From Eunapius fragilis (taxonomy: Eukaryota; Porifera; Demospongiae; Spongillida; Spongillidae), in the NCBI GenBank assembly GCA_963681505.1, contig OY811974.1, positions 1,943,124 to 2,007,123 on the forward strand: 64,000 nt of DNA, given 5' to 3'. Below, one piece after another: positions 38,101 through 47,489 of this stretch. The notes under the pieces were generated by a model. The model was not told where the DNA came from. It saw nothing but the letters and a program-made list of their open reading frames with translations, and made no database searches. How positions within the stretch are numbered: position 1 is the first letter of the stretch; each line of letters starts with the position of its first letter. The position numbers were made by a program, and so were the translations under genes.

Positions 38101-40120
38101 TGGCCTTCATTGTACTCAAAACCCGCCCCTCCCTTTTTACTTTCGAACTTGCAAACCTGACACAGCATTTAGAAAGTAACACGCCTTGTTTGCCTGTCTG
38201 GCAACAGGACCCTACCATCAGGGAGATGCAAGGGGCCCTTGGCTGGTCCTGTTTATTTTATTCATTTATTTGTTACCTGGATTTTGCATTCACGTTGGCC
38301 CCGTGGTCGATAAGCAGCTTCACTATGTCTGCATAGCCACCAGATGCAGCCTCCATCAAGGGGGTGGAGTCACCTGAGATGCAGGGGTGGGGGTTGTGAG
38401 GATAATCATGGAGGACACTGACAGTGAAGAAAGGGTACATCACCCACACACATTGACTCACAATCAACTGTAAAAACATATTAAAAATAATTGAATGGCT
38501 CCATGTGTAACAATCACACCAAAAGAACCATTTAGCACAAAACCACCTAAATAAAGCTCACCTTTGATACCTCTGTCCTCAACGCTAGCCCTCATTCTTA
38601 GTAAGACCTCAGCCAGTTCGTAGTATCCAGCAGAGCAAGCAAGAGAAAGAAGACTTTCACCATCTTCAGTCGCATCCTGAAGCCCATGGTGACCTAGGGG
38701 GGAGGTGGGGGAGGTGGGGGGGGGGGGGAGGGGGAAAGGATTAAGAGCACTATAATAAGCAACACACAAGACCAAAGTAATCGCCAAAACTACCACACAT
38801 TCTGACATGCAGCTGTGGATACACCGAGAATCCCTCCACCATCCCTCCTCAGACCCTCCAGTCCCTCATGTAAATCCACATCACCCCATCACACTGACAC
38901 ATGGAACACTGAAGTGGGGGGAAGGGAGGGAGGGAGGGGGTGGGGAATAGAACATATCACATCACTCACTTTGAGACAGCAGCCTCTGCACGGCCTGCAT
39001 ACTGTCGTTGGCCCCCTGGGGGGCCGACAACTGCTGCTGGACCTGCTGTTGTTGTTGCTGCTGCAGAGGCTGCTGTGGGTGTGCCTGGGCCTGCTGCTCC
39101 TTGCCCACGGCCGGCTTGTTCACCAACGGGGGGTGTGGGTGGGCCACGGTTGGAGACGGGGCTTGGTTGGCCCCCCGGAGGAATGCTTCGTAGGTCTGCT
39201 TCTCCGACTTCATCCTGGTAAGAGCTGTTGCAGCCTCATCCAATGCTGTGCTAACACTGGTGGGGAAGGGGAGGAAGAGGAGGAGGAGGAGGAGGAGGAG
39301 GAGGAGGAGGAGGAGGAGGAGAGGAGGAGGAGAAGGGGAGGAGGAGGGGAGGAGGAGGAGAGGAGGAGAGGAGGAGCAGGAGGGGAGGAGGGGGAGGATG
39401 AGGGGGAGGAGGAAGAAAGAAAGATATTCTCACAGTTCAAAAGGTTTACATTTTCTGCTTTCACACACAAAGGGTGTACACCAGGCACTACTCATTCAGC
39501 CTGCCTTGAACATGCAGCAGTTGGGCCTCCACCTTCACCACTGCCGGTTTCCACAGCAATGCTCGAAGTCTGGCTCGGAGCCTGACTCGAGCTGCTTCGA
39601 GCGTAGTTCTCTTTTACACGCTTAAATTTGTTACCCATCACAGGGACGTTGGGCGCCTTAAAAATACAATGCCATCAACCATTACTCTCACGGGGGCTTC
39701 CCTTGCGAGCGCACAGTTCGAAAAACGGGCGACAAAAAAAAATACTCTACAGGTGCTAACAATGTAACGTTTCCACGACAGTTCCCGCCATGTGTGCATC
39801 ATGTGACACACTTTGCCGCCGGCTAACCTGTTCGTGAGCTTGCGGAGGATTTCCGGATCTTGAAATGTCCGCGCGTCGATTTGAGAGAGCCCCGTGACTC
39901 CAGCAACTTCGAGGATAGCCTTCAGTCTTTTCTGCGTGTCTGATTCAATCCTACGCAGTTCGTGCGGGTCGCTGAAGTCGAAATCAGGTGTAAGGGCTGC
40001 CTCCGAGGAAATGTGGATGGGGCTGGGCGGTTCCAGTTCTTCCTCACTCTCGTTTTGTGTCGATTTCGTATCGCCAGGCTTGCTCGCCTTACGCTCGTCC
40101 GCCCTCTGCCCGGTGTCCAT
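19446..40120 (-). CDS. ANKHD1: Ankyrin-repeat and KH-domain protein (Mask/ANKHD1/ANKRD17 orthologue) with C-terminal SAM
   Basis: About 39 exons encode roughly 2,850 residues; vertebrate ANKHD1/ANKRD17 are about 2,550-2,600. The product is a cytoplasmic scaffold and RNA-binding protein. In flies and vertebrates Mask proteins act in receptor tyrosine kinase and Hippo/YAP signalling. The order is an N-terminal leader (ATG at 40118-40120), a polyQ segment, a first ankyrin block, a long disordered exon, an acidic exon, a second ankyrin block, a basic coiled coil, one KH domain, a proline/serine-rich tail and a SAM domain. The ankyrin and KH parts carry family-typical motifs (TPLMEAASGGY, ETALTLACCGGF, NKKGNSPLWLA, IGKGSCNITAI). 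Exon 1 is 39812-40120 with donor AAA/GTGTGT. The donor of exon 2 (about 39,530-39,656) is unresolved because three choices fit. The other junctions I checked agree in phase. One intron (donor at 26079) is GC-AG. Head-to-head with GPD1. Confidence 0.93.
20017..23677 (-). CDS. ANKHD1: Mask: disordered tail
   Basis: Exons: 22330-23677, 21916-22201, 21485-21649, 21192-21328, 20165-21080 and 20017-20058. They encode about 950 residues rich in S, A, P, G and Q, after the end of the KH domain. A polyQ run lies in the 20.9-kb part. The short motif LLPIGTERAKR then GINPSKLWSFSSHSG matches the conserved C-terminal box of vertebrate ANKHD1 (PPIGTERLARI ... GIWSF), which confirms orthology beyond the ankyrin repeats. 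The 14-codon exon at 20017-20058 is phase 1 on both sides. A C30A19-type homopolymer junction lies in the intron at 20,106-20,150. Confidence 0.88.
23847..25423 (-). CDS. ANKHD1: Mask: basic coiled coil, acidic segment and KH domain start
   Basis: Exons 25307-25423 and 24859-24941 encode ERQAAEANKNATILLQELDL and a lysine/arginine-rich helix ending KKKRQKEKKAAQ. Exon 24311-24664 encodes an acidic D/E stretch and ends DDGWKEVGRR. Exon 23847-23996 starts the KH domain, with the GxxG-type loop in VIGKGSCNITAIKMATNTQI. The next exon (22330-23677) completes it with GSADAIKQAHQYLSAIIEDP. KH domains bind single-stranded RNA or DNA. The last donor reads ATCAG/GTTGGC. Confidence 0.92.
24965..25142. repeat. 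Minisatellite in a Mask intron (about 11-12 bp unit)
   Basis: Units such as GGGGACACACC and AGGCACACACC are repeated about fifteen times. The array lies between the coding exons 25307-25423 and 24859-24941, so it is intronic. Confidence 0.88.
25645..31465 (-). CDS. ANKHD1: Mask: second ankyrin-repeat block
   Basis: Exons: 31277-31465, 30510-30655, 29990-30132, 29557-29662, 29118-29225, 28945-29016, 26079-26244, 25851-25957 and 25645-25740, about residues 1137-1515. Family-typical segments include TESNHDTALTLAAAGGH, IEAQSERTKDTALSLACSGG, HRNVSDYTPLSLAASGGYVN, SPLMLAAMNGH, TALTLACFQGRHEV and SRDTALTIAADKGH. The 2.7-kb intron between 28945 and 26244 holds a MITE and a 26-bp satellite. The donor at 26079 reads AATG/GCAAGT, a GC-AG intron; this restores the reading NGGHLDVV. 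Confidence 0.93.
26249..26311. repeat. (GA)n microsatellite abutting a splice acceptor
   Basis: About thirty GA units start within a few bases of the Mask exon at 26079-26244. On the transcribed strand this is an unbroken (TC)n tract immediately 5' of the AG acceptor, so the microsatellite serves as the polypyrimidine tract. Confidence 0.92.
26558..26777. mobile_element. MITE with TGGCAGCGAAAA terminal inverted repeats (copy 2)
   Basis: The ends TTGTGGCAGCGAAAAGGGA and TCCCTTTTTGCTGCCACAA are inverted repeats. The interior matches the copy at 15,199-15,430 throughout. It sits in a Mask intron. Confidence 0.9.
27713..28075. repeat. 26-bp tandem repeat, about 14 copies
   Basis: The unit is CCATAGCCTGCTGTCCATTG plus CACACA, with GCTG/GTTG alternation. 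It lies in the large Mask intron. Three units make 78 bp, so all minus-strand frames read through as a 26-residue peptide repeat, which is an artefact. Confidence 0.92.
29047..29117. repeat. (CA)n microsatellite starting at a splice donor
   Basis: About 35 CA units lead directly up to the Mask exon 29118-29225. On the transcribed strand the donor reads GCAAAG/GTGTGTGT, so the GT dinucleotide of the donor is the first repeat unit. Confidence 0.92.
32328..33560 (-). CDS. ANKHD1: Mask: long disordered linker exon
   Basis: A single 1.23-kb exon begins with the last repeat of block one (DNSTMLVEAARGGHTAVASL). It continues as roughly 380 residues rich in P, Q, G, H and A, with several low-complexity runs. 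It ends phase 0 at 32328 before an intron containing a C run. Near the middle the segment around SVPVSLSVAVENYLAA, HVIPNLEELARSL and EEAALKLTLQRA looks helical and may be a short docking region, as in the same linker of other Mask proteins. The next exon, 32034-32163, encodes a strongly acidic run of D/E. Confidence 0.88.
33767..38693 (-). CDS. ANKHD1: Mask: first ankyrin-repeat block
   Basis: Exons in transcript order: 38562-38693, 38277-38373, 37907-38052, 37003-37131, 36377-36483, 35966-36087, 35396-35463, 35138-35239, 34941-35030, 34622-34731, 34137-34224 and 33767-33894. They correspond to about residues 245-680. Each encodes about one ankyrin repeat, with alternating TPLMEAA and TALTLAC cores as in the first block of human ANKHD1, including the characteristic NAQTEETQETALTLACCGGF exon. 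The opening repeat is DGESLLSLACSAGYYELAEV. Ankyrin repeats form a protein-binding solenoid. The 68-bp exon is the shortest. Confidence 0.93.
35260..35365. repeat. About 22-bp tandem repeat, 5 copies
   Basis: The unit GGGACAGGTATTAAGACATA plus two bases lies in the Mask intron between exons 35396-35463 and 35138-35239. Confidence 0.88.
35675..35950. repeat. 24-bp tandem repeat, about 11 copies
   Basis: The unit CACCACCACTTATACACCCA plus CACA is intronic in Mask. The period is a multiple of three, which gives long spurious open frames on both strands. Confidence 0.92.
39268..39415. repeat. (GGA)n-rich purine tract in a Mask intron
   Basis: GGA and GGAGGA units with interruptions. The minus strand is a C/T tract upstream of the exon starting near 39,256, so it again acts as an over-long polypyrimidine tract. 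Confidence 0.88.
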
Positions 40121-40455
40121 TCGTCTTAAGGTCCGCTCTCTGACTCAACTGCTGTGTGATCCGTCTGCCTGTCACGAGGAAATTTGATCGGCGCTATTAT
40201 AGAATCGAAATACCGGTAACCTCATTCCACCATGTTGTCTATAAGGCCCGTCACGTGCCGCGCGTCAAATAGAGGCGACGTTTATTTTACCTCGTTCCCC
40301 ACCAGCTGCATCCTTCGACAGCTGAAACTAGTACTCAGTTAGCTCGGCGTTAATCTCGGTGAGCCACCATTAAGTAGCACGTTAAGGTTGTGAAATATGC
40401 TGCTTAACCCCTCCCCCCAGTTTGGACTGGTAACTTGGTTTTTTTAAAAAGGGTC
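40121..40455. promoter_or_regulatory. Divergent promoter between Mask and GPD1
   Basis: Only 335 bp separate the two start codons, which point away from each other, so both promoters and 5' leaders must lie here unless upstream non-coding exons exist. No TATA box is obvious. The element GTCACGTG near 40,250 is an E-box-like core in a GC-rich patch (GCCGCGCGTC). TATA-less divergent arrangement suits two broadly expressed genes. Confidence 0.6.
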
Positions 40456-43400
40456 ATGGATTCTAGCGGTGGGAAGATGAAAATTGCCTTGATAGGCTCT
40501 GGTAACTGGTAAGTACGGGTGGCTTGAGGGTCTTAAGAATCTCAGAAATGTCGGCGTTGGGCGCTTTGAGTTTAAGGTCCAGTGAATTATACGAATGGAC
40601 GCAACCAAGCCTTGTCCAGTAGCAATGCAGCAATTGGTACCCGTGTGTCTTTTTGCGTGACCTTGTATGGTAAATAGGGAAGTGGGTCGCGCGTCATGTC
40701 CTTGGACTTCACATACGTGTAAAAAAAAATTTTTTTTGCACCAATGGACCCAGGGGTTCGGCCATCGCAAAAATCATAGGCAAGAATGTAATGGAGTTCG
40801 AGCGCTATGACAAAGAAGTACTCATGTGGGTGTACGAGGAAATGGTCGACGGAAAAAAGCTCAGTGAAATCATTAACACGAAACACGAAAATGTTAAGTA
40901 TCTCCCAGGAACGGTGCTTCCTGACAACATTGTAAGTTCTTTTTAAATTTTTTTTTTAATCGGCTTTTTGTTTTAATTGCCGCCCCTTGAGAGTGTGGAA
41001 TTTTGCGTGGTTTACGCGATCGTGCTTTGCACGTGTCAAATCTGCTCCCGGTCCATATATGGAATAATTCATTCATAGGAGGTTGTACATGTATTGATTA
41101 TTTTTTGCAACCATGTACCCACCCATGTGCTGCTCCCTGGTAACCCTTTGATCTGGTACATACTTACCTCAAAGCTGTGGTGGATGTACAGCCCCCCCCC
41201 CCCCCCCCCAGGTGTGTGGCTGCAACCTGTAGAAGTCAGCTTATTGTATGTTCTGTAGGGAGTTGTTGCCAAGGTGTCAGTGGCTACTGACCACAACATT
41301 GCAGTTCATAATCTGTGTCAATTATCCTGTTCATTTTTGTTGTCAACCACAATTTATGGCTGCATGACTAGCTGCATGTATCGTTTTGTGGCTGTGTTCT
41401 TTTCTTGGATTGTGGTGTGTTAGTCATCATTGTCAATGGTATTGTGTATGCCCTTAAGTCAATTGGAGTTAGTGTCTCCAGTGGTCAGATGCGTTGATAA
41501 AACCATTGCACAAATATTTGGAACCTTGGGGGTGTGCATTAATTGGACTTCCTCTGGTTTCTCAGATCGCCTGTCCTGACCTAGTTGCCACAACGAAGAC
41601 GGCTGACGTACTGGTGATTGTGCTTCCTCACCAGGTTGGGGTTGCTGTCAGTGTATTTGATGGAGGGGGGTTGTATGTGTGTGTAACTGTGGTTCATGTT
41701 TTTCTACTGTGACTTAAAATGTTCTAATATTGATCATTATCATCTAACATTTAAAACTCATTCCATTCAGTTTGGTAGTATTTTAGCATCTGTTTGTACG
41801 TTCTTCTAATTTATATATTTATTTATTTTCGGAGGGGGGGTAAGGAGGTTAAGTATAGAAGATGTCTTTTGTAACCAGGTTAATTTATTTTGCTTTGCAG
41901 TTTATCCCAAAGGTTTGCGGTCAAATGAAGAGCCATATCAAGCCTGGAGCCATCGCCATCTCACTGATCAAGGTATCTGTGTTGGGAGAGAGGGGGAAGC
42001 CCCCCCCCCCCCGTATAAGGGGAAGCCCCCCGGTATAGAATACAAGGTGCTTCTAGCCATTAGTTTATTGTCATGAAAGGGGGGGAGGGGGTTAAAATTG
42101 TCATTGAAGTGTTGTTAAGTGTTGCTATGCACACACACACACACATATGCAGGGGCTAGATGCTTCAACTGGTGGTATTCAGCTGGTTTCTCACCAGATT
42201 GAGACCATCCTGGGTGTCGAAGTGAGTGTATTAATGGGTGCCAACCTTGCAGAGGACGTGGCTCAAGAGCAGTTCTGTGAGGCCACCGTGGGTGAGTTCC
42301 GAAGGCAACACCTTAAGTTTGTCGCACGCACATGCACACACAACACAAACAGCAAAGGACTACTAAACCAGCTGCACCGCCGGCTGCCTCTGCTGGCATA
42401 CGTTTGGTATCGCACGTGATTGCGTCCATCTTGGGTGTCGAAGTGAGTGTATTAATGGGGGCCAACCTGGCAGAGGACGTGGCACAGGATGAGTTATGTG
42501 AGGCCACCGTGGGTGAGTTCAAATGCCCATATGTGGGCATGTGGACTGCTCAGGCTCTACAACGTGTGATGGTGAAGCCATTTTTTGGTAGACTAAAAAG
42601 GCGTTGCATGGCGCAATTTATTTCATAGGAAAACGTGTGTTGAAAAGTGGTACAGTCCTGTTTAGAACTGTGCAACTATGGAGAAGTCTTTAAGGTGTAT
42701 AATTCACATATAGAAACGAATATATATATCATTTACTGTGGAAGGTTCTTTCTGCATCCCTGCATTTAGGTAATGATAGTAACTGTTTGCTTTTTATTGT
42801 GGGGGTGTTATTATAATTATTATTTTATGAAAGGAACCTAGGTTGTATTAAAGTACTAAGATTATTTTGGAGCTATTTCATATTTTATATAGTTTTGCAG
42901 TGTAAAGTGGCATTTGCAGGAAAACATTTATGTTTTGTTTTTTTTTTCCTTCCCTTGCATGCAAAAAACCGCAGGCACACTGAACCCAGCCAGTGGCAAA
43001 ATCTACTTGGAGATTTTCAATAGGAATACCTTCCAGGTCAACGTTGTGAACGATATCGCTTCAGTTGAGCTTTGTGGCGCGCTGAAGGTATGTGTACTTG
43101 CAACATTGATGGAGATAATTACAATATGCCTGAGTTAGAAGAGTGAATACATAATCAATGTGAAGCCAGCAATTAGGGTTGTAGTCATGGCAACAAACAT
43201 AAAGGGAAGTTATGTCTAAGATAATATTTTTTCGTACAAGTCATCCTTAAAAAGAGGACTGCTCCTGTGGTTATAGGTACAACAAGGAAAATTATGTTTC
43301 TTTGTCATAAAAAGAAGTGCATCCGTACATATAGACAGCGAGCGTGCTTAAATCAGGACCAGGACCTGAAGATGAAACGTTTAAGTGTACCACAATAATG

Positions 43401-44660
43401 TGAGTCTCGCCTTCTTTCTTGCTACAGAATATCGTTGCCCTCGCAGCTGGAATATCTGATGGACTGGGGTAAGTATGTATGTAAACCATCCGCTCCCACC
43501 ACCAGGGCTGTTCTGATTATTGGCTATTAACCAAGATCACCATTTACGGTAGTTTTTCATGTTTTCAAAAAAGTATTATTATCTGAGCATCCAAAATTGA
43601 ACCATACATTATATAGGGTACGATTGAGGCAGCGAAAGCATATTATAAAAACTTTCCAGGAGCGTGAAAGTGCAATAAAAATGTACGCGTAATTAAAATT
43701 TCATGCCATTGTAATTCCTTGATCGACAGTCTGATAGTTGTAAAGGATATAGGTGTAGGTCTTGGAATATGATATAATTATATTTTCCTCAGCAAGCCCA
43801 ATAAAAAGACATTAGATTAGTGCATTTCCTCCTTTTAAGTGTTATGTTTTATATTAATCCTGAGGTTTTTGATTGGCTCCTTCTCCTGTGTGTAGCTACG
43901 GGGCCAGCACTAAGGCAGCCATACTCCGCATCGGACTAGCGGAGATGCACAAGTTTGCCAGTGCCTACTACCATGGAGTGGAGCTGTCCACCTTCATGGA
44001 GAGCTGCGGTGTAGCTGACCTCATTGCCACGTGCTACGGGGGTAGGAACAGGAGGGTCGCCGAGGCATTTGTTAAGACAGGAAAGGTGGGGGCACTCTTA
44101 AGGCTTTCCTGCAAAGGCAACCAGACTGGTCTGCATGGGTGGTCAGTGAATAGGGCCTTTGCTAGTGTGGAAAATGTCTTCAGCATGTTGATGAGTTCAT
44201 ATATTCACTGTTTAGAACTGCATTGTATTAACTTATTGTGTTTATTTCTGAACAGTCTATCGACGTGCTTGAAGCAGAGATGTTGAATGGACAGAAGCTC
44301 CAGGGTCCCCACACTGCACACGAGCTCAGCACCATCTTGAAGAAGGAAGGAAAGGAAGCAGAGTGAGTCATTTGGCCGATCAATCTGGTGATGATGATGT
44401 GCAATTGGTTAAATGATATTGTGCAATTTTGAAGTGTTATCTCTACATGTAGACAGGGCAGCGTAGGTAGTGTTTGGCACCCGGTGGGTAATTATTTCAA
44501 GGGAACATAGTTACATTGAACTATACTTACTGCTTCCTAAGACAACCCACAAGGGGGGGGGGGGTGGCTTTTATCCTTATTTAAATATTGAAACACCTTC
44601 TTGTAGGCTCTGTGTTGTTGAAAGTGTGCTTGCAAGCCATTCCTCACTGCTGACTGACTA

Positions 44661-44708
<48 letters not shown>

Positions 44709-44968
44709 ACTCACTCACTCACTCACCCCAAAAACTGGGTTTAGTCACTCACCCCAAAAACTGGGTTTAGTCATTAAAATAGCTTGCACCGGTCAAAAAG
44801 TAGGTAGTGGAAAATGTGGGGTTTTATTTTCCATATGTATGCTTGACAGCATGCAGTTAGTCTGTTGTATTGTTCTTTTGTAGGTACCCTCTCTTCACTG
44901 CTGTTCACAAGATCTGCTTCGAGGGGGTACCCCCTCAAGACCTGCTGAAGTTGTTGGCTAAACTGTAG
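40456..44968 (+). CDS. GPD1: Glycerol-3-phosphate dehydrogenase, NAD-dependent, cytosolic
   Basis: Ten exons encode 348 residues: 40456-40508, 40754-40931, 41566-41634, 41901-41972, 42153-42291, 42975-43087, 43428-43468, 43896-44085, 44256-44362 and 44884-44968. All junctions are GT-AG and phase-consistent, and the length equals the family norm (human GPD1 349). The enzyme reduces dihydroxyacetone phosphate to glycerol-3-phosphate with NADH, linking glycolysis, lipid synthesis and the glycerophosphate shuttle. Visible motifs are the Rossmann loop [15 protein letters not shown] near residue 10, the lysine ending ISLIK (about residue 124), CGALK with the second lysine at about 208, and [20 protein letters not shown] with the substrate-phosphate-binding arginine. 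The end LLAKL carries no peroxisomal signal. Starts 335 bp from Mask in divergent orientation. Exon 5 has a duplicate (next entry). Confidence 0.96.
42353..42512 (+). CDS. GPD1: Duplicated GPD1 exon 5 (candidate alternative exon)
   Basis: About 120 bp downstream of exon 5 lies a second copy, including the donor G/GTGAGTTC. Translated it reads [20 protein letters not shown] then [20 protein letters not shown], against [13 protein letters not shown] and [10 protein letters not shown] in the first copy. Many differences are synonymous (for example CTGGTTTCTCAC versus TTGGTATCGCAC) and the frame is intact. With acceptor AACACAAACAG at 42,352 it is phase 0 to 1, exactly as exon 5, so it can replace exon 5 but cannot follow it in frame. 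The acceptor region is purine-rich and would add about seven residues (QRTTKPA), which is a weakness. Confidence 0.7.
43626..43765. mobile_element. Decayed MITE of the GGCAGCGAAA family (copy 3)
   Basis: It starts GAGGCAGCGAAAGCATATTA and continues in inverse orientation to copies 1 and 2 (TTTCCAGGAGCGTG, TACGCGTAATT, GATCGACAGTCTGAT). The far end is lost. It lies in GPD1 intron 7. Confidence 0.7.
44665..44770. repeat. (TC)n then (CTCA)n microsatellite and 26-bp duplication
   Basis: A TC run gives way to CTCA units. Then CACCCCAAAAACTGGGTTTA plus GTCACT occurs twice in tandem. All of it is in GPD1 intron 9. Confidence 0.85.
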
Positions 44969-45357
44969 GGCTGTACATCTCCCTTGTTCCCCCTCCTCCT
45001 CCCCCCCCCCCTCCCCTTCCCCCTTTTTAGGCTAGGAGCATGTCGGTGCATTGATCTTCTCGCCTCCGTGTGTATGTATCCGCTGCTTATATCGTACTTG
45101 CACATTTTCCCTTGAAGCTGAAAATCCTTACACAACGTTGATAAGATGGTGGGCTTGCAGCATGCATCAAAGTATGATTGGTCCGCCGCATACATGTAGG
45201 CCTGGTACCGATAAATATGTAAATAACTGGACGTTCCATATAATGACCCGCGATGTAATAACCTTACGTTCCGTAAGGATATTAATCTATGGTGTAATGT
45301 ACTATGTACCTCCAGAGATCTCTTCACGCATGGACCGTATATGCCACTTATATAGAT

Positions 45358-46275
45358 ACAAGTAAAGAAAAACATTTTCTAACGAGAAAGTTGGTGGGAT
45401 ATAGGAATTGGAGGCAAAGGTGGTGTAAAAAGGAAGGGAACAAGGTTTTTGGAAAAGAAAAATGAGACAAAAATCCTATATTTAGCACTTCTTTTGTTCT
45501 GTTATATATACATGTGTTAAATATAGGATTTTTGTCTAATTTTTCTTTTCCAAAAACCTTGTAACCTTCCTTTTTACACCATCTTTGCCTCCAATTCCTA
45601 TATCCCACCAACTTTCTCGTTAGAGAATGTTTTTCTTTACTTGTTTCCTCTATTTTTTTATTATCATATTTTATCGATTATTAATACTGCCCCCCCATTA
45701 CAATTACCGTCACGAGCAGACGTCCGCTTTTGTTTGGGATTGGGATCACTGTAAGGAACGCGGGAGAATTCTAACTCGTCGGTCTCGTTGTTTAGCTTTC
45801 CCAGAGATAATATATATATTATCTCTGGCTTTCCTTATTTGTTTGCACAATTCTAAATATACGTAAATGTCGCCACGGGAACGCTTCTATATAACACTAC
45901 GCATTACGTATGATTACGTATGTCAGTTTATTCATGAAGATGTCCTTCCACAGCGATTGGTATAATTGGCGCTCTTTAAAACCATTCCTATCCGGAGTTA
46001 TACTCACCCGAGAAGAAGACGACGACGTTGACGACCGAGAAGATTTGGCCTGGGGACGAGGTAAAGCACGAACTTTTTTGTTCTCTTAAAGCAAACAGTT
46101 CGAAGACTGGAATAAAACATTAAAATGACCGTCTTTGCCTTCTGGTTCGATAGCAACAAAGAGCAACACTATCCGTTTCTCGGTACGCGAGTTATACGCG
46201 GGTCGCGTTTACTATTTCACGACCCGGGTCAATTCCTATATAGGAACTACTATCGTAGTTCCCGATAATTATTAA
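45358..46275 (-). mobile_element. Composite double-hairpin element, copy B
   Basis: Inverse orientation to copies A and C. It starts with the long palindrome 45358-45644 (ACAAGTAAAGAAAAACATT to its complement; loop near 45,490-45,520). The body then includes ACCGTCACGAGCAGACGTCC, GAATTCTAACTCGTCGGTC, TATAACTCCGGATAGG-type and GCAAACAGTTCGAAGACTGG. It ends with the short hairpin GGAACTACTATCGTAGTTCC at 46243-46262. It lies just upstream of the oxidase gene. An extra palindrome, CCAGAGATAATATATATTAT followed by CTCTGG (45,799-45,826), sits in its body and is missing from copy C, so it is a nested insertion. Confidence 0.85.
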
Positions 46276-46353
46276 TTGCACGTTTAATAAAAGTAAAGAT
46301 CACAGAAAGCGTGTACACAGCAATAGGGCAAAGTGTTCTGCGTAGCCATAGCG

Positions 46354-47367
46354 ATGTCGAAGGCTAAGGTTGCTGTCATCGGTGCCGGTGTGATAGGCCT
46401 TTCGGTTGGCGTGCGTCTGCTGGAGTCACGTGATGAATTGGAAGTCACCATTGTTGCGGAGAAGTTCCACCCCAATATCACGAGCAATGGAGCCGGCGGC
46501 TTTGTGTACCCCGACGCGGCATCGGAGGACGAACGTGTGCTGGCCACCATGAGGTACCTGCGGGAGTTGCAATCGTCGGGGTTGGCGGAGGAGGCCGGCG
46601 TGAGCCTCGTTCCCACCTTCTTGTATTTCTCGACCCCTCAGGAGCGTCCTTGGTGGGCAGGGGCGGTCGCAGAGTTCGAAATGCTGACCCGGCTCGAGGC
46701 CGCGCAACGTGGTCTACGATCGGAGCCGTACGAGGTGGTGTTCAGTTTCAGGTCGTACGTGGTGGAGCCGAAGAAGTACCTCCCGTGGCTGATGTCGAAA
46801 TTTCAAAAGCTCGGCGGGAAATTCGAGCAGAGGCGGGTCACGGCGATGGAGCAGCTGGCGGGACACGGATTGGTGGTCAACTGCGCCGGGCTGGGCGCGG
46901 GCGAGCTAACGGGCGACCGGGCCTTGTACCCGGTAAGGGGTCAGATAGTGGCCGTGAGAGTACCCTCTGCCTCCCCGCTCAGAGGGCGCCCTGAGATCCA
47001 CGCGTGGGACCCGGAGGTGGGGGAGGAGCTCACCTACGTCATCCCTCATAGCGACGTCACGCTGCTGGGCGGGTGCAGGAACCATGGCAGCTGGTCCCAG
47101 GTCCCCGATGCCCAGCAGACGGATGCGATTTACGGACAATGCCTCCGGCTTGTGCCCGCGTTGGAAGGTTCGGAGATAGTCGAGACGTGGGCTTGCCTGC
47201 GACCGATGAGGAGTGGCGTCCGTCTGGAGTTTGAGTGGGCGTCGCCTTCGCTTCCTGTTGTCCACTGCTACGGGCATGGTGGGCGTGGTTACATTCTCCA
47301 TTGGGGTTGTGCCATAAAAGTGCAGGAACTGGTTGAAGAATTTTTGAAAGGGAAAGGGATTATATAA
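46354..47367 (+). CDS. D-amino-acid / D-aspartate oxidase (FAD-dependent)
   Basis: A single uninterrupted exon encodes 337 residues, the usual family length (about 340-350). The enzyme oxidatively deaminates D-amino acids to 2-oxo acids, ammonia and hydrogen peroxide. Motifs are the N-terminal FAD-binding GAGVIGLSVG, NGAGGFVYPDAAS, VNCAGLGAGELTGD, RPMRSGVRLEFE and the C-terminal flavin loop HCYGHGGRGYILHWGCA. The start is the ATG before SKAKVAVIGAG. Upstream in-frame codons lack another ATG. The C-terminus ends KGKGII, not the SKL-type peroxisomal signal usual for DAO/DDO, so its location is uncertain. Which substrate class it prefers cannot be told from sequence alone. Unlike its neighbours it has no introns and is GC-rich, which could mean retrocopy origin or transfer, but the frame is fully intact. 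Confidence 0.92.
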   Translation: MSKAKVAVIGAGVIGLSVGVRLLESRDELEVTIVAEKFHPNITSNGAGGFVYPDAASEDERVLATMRYLRELQSSGLAEEAGVSLVPTFLYFSTPQERPWWAGAVAEFEMLTRLEAAQRGLRSEPYEVVFSFRSYVVEPKKYLPWLMSKFQKLGGKFEQRRVTAMEQLAGHGLVVNCAGLGAGELTGDRALYPVRGQIVAVRVPSASPLRGRPEIHAWDPEVGEELTYVIPHSDVTLLGGCRNHGSWSQVPDAQQTDAIYGQCLRLVPALEGSEIVETWACLRPMRSGVRLEFEWASPSLPVVHCYGHGGRGYILHWGCAIKVQELVEEFLKGKGII

Positions 47368-47489
47368 GTGTCTGTGTCTTGTCCTTCAATTTGCCTTCAG
47401 AATCAACCTATTTTTGCAATTGGCATTGTTAACATTTATTTGCTGTGTAGATTTTGATCTCCTCAGAGTGCGCTAAAGCCAAATGTAAG

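Noticed and set aside
42353-42512. Reading the second exon-5 copy as a decayed pseudo-exon
   Set aside because: Its frame and donor are intact, and many differences are synonymous, which favours function. The weak acceptor keeps this reading possible.
46905-47301. 131-codon minus-strand frame within the oxidase
   Set aside because: Antisense shadow of the oxidase gene, without motifs.
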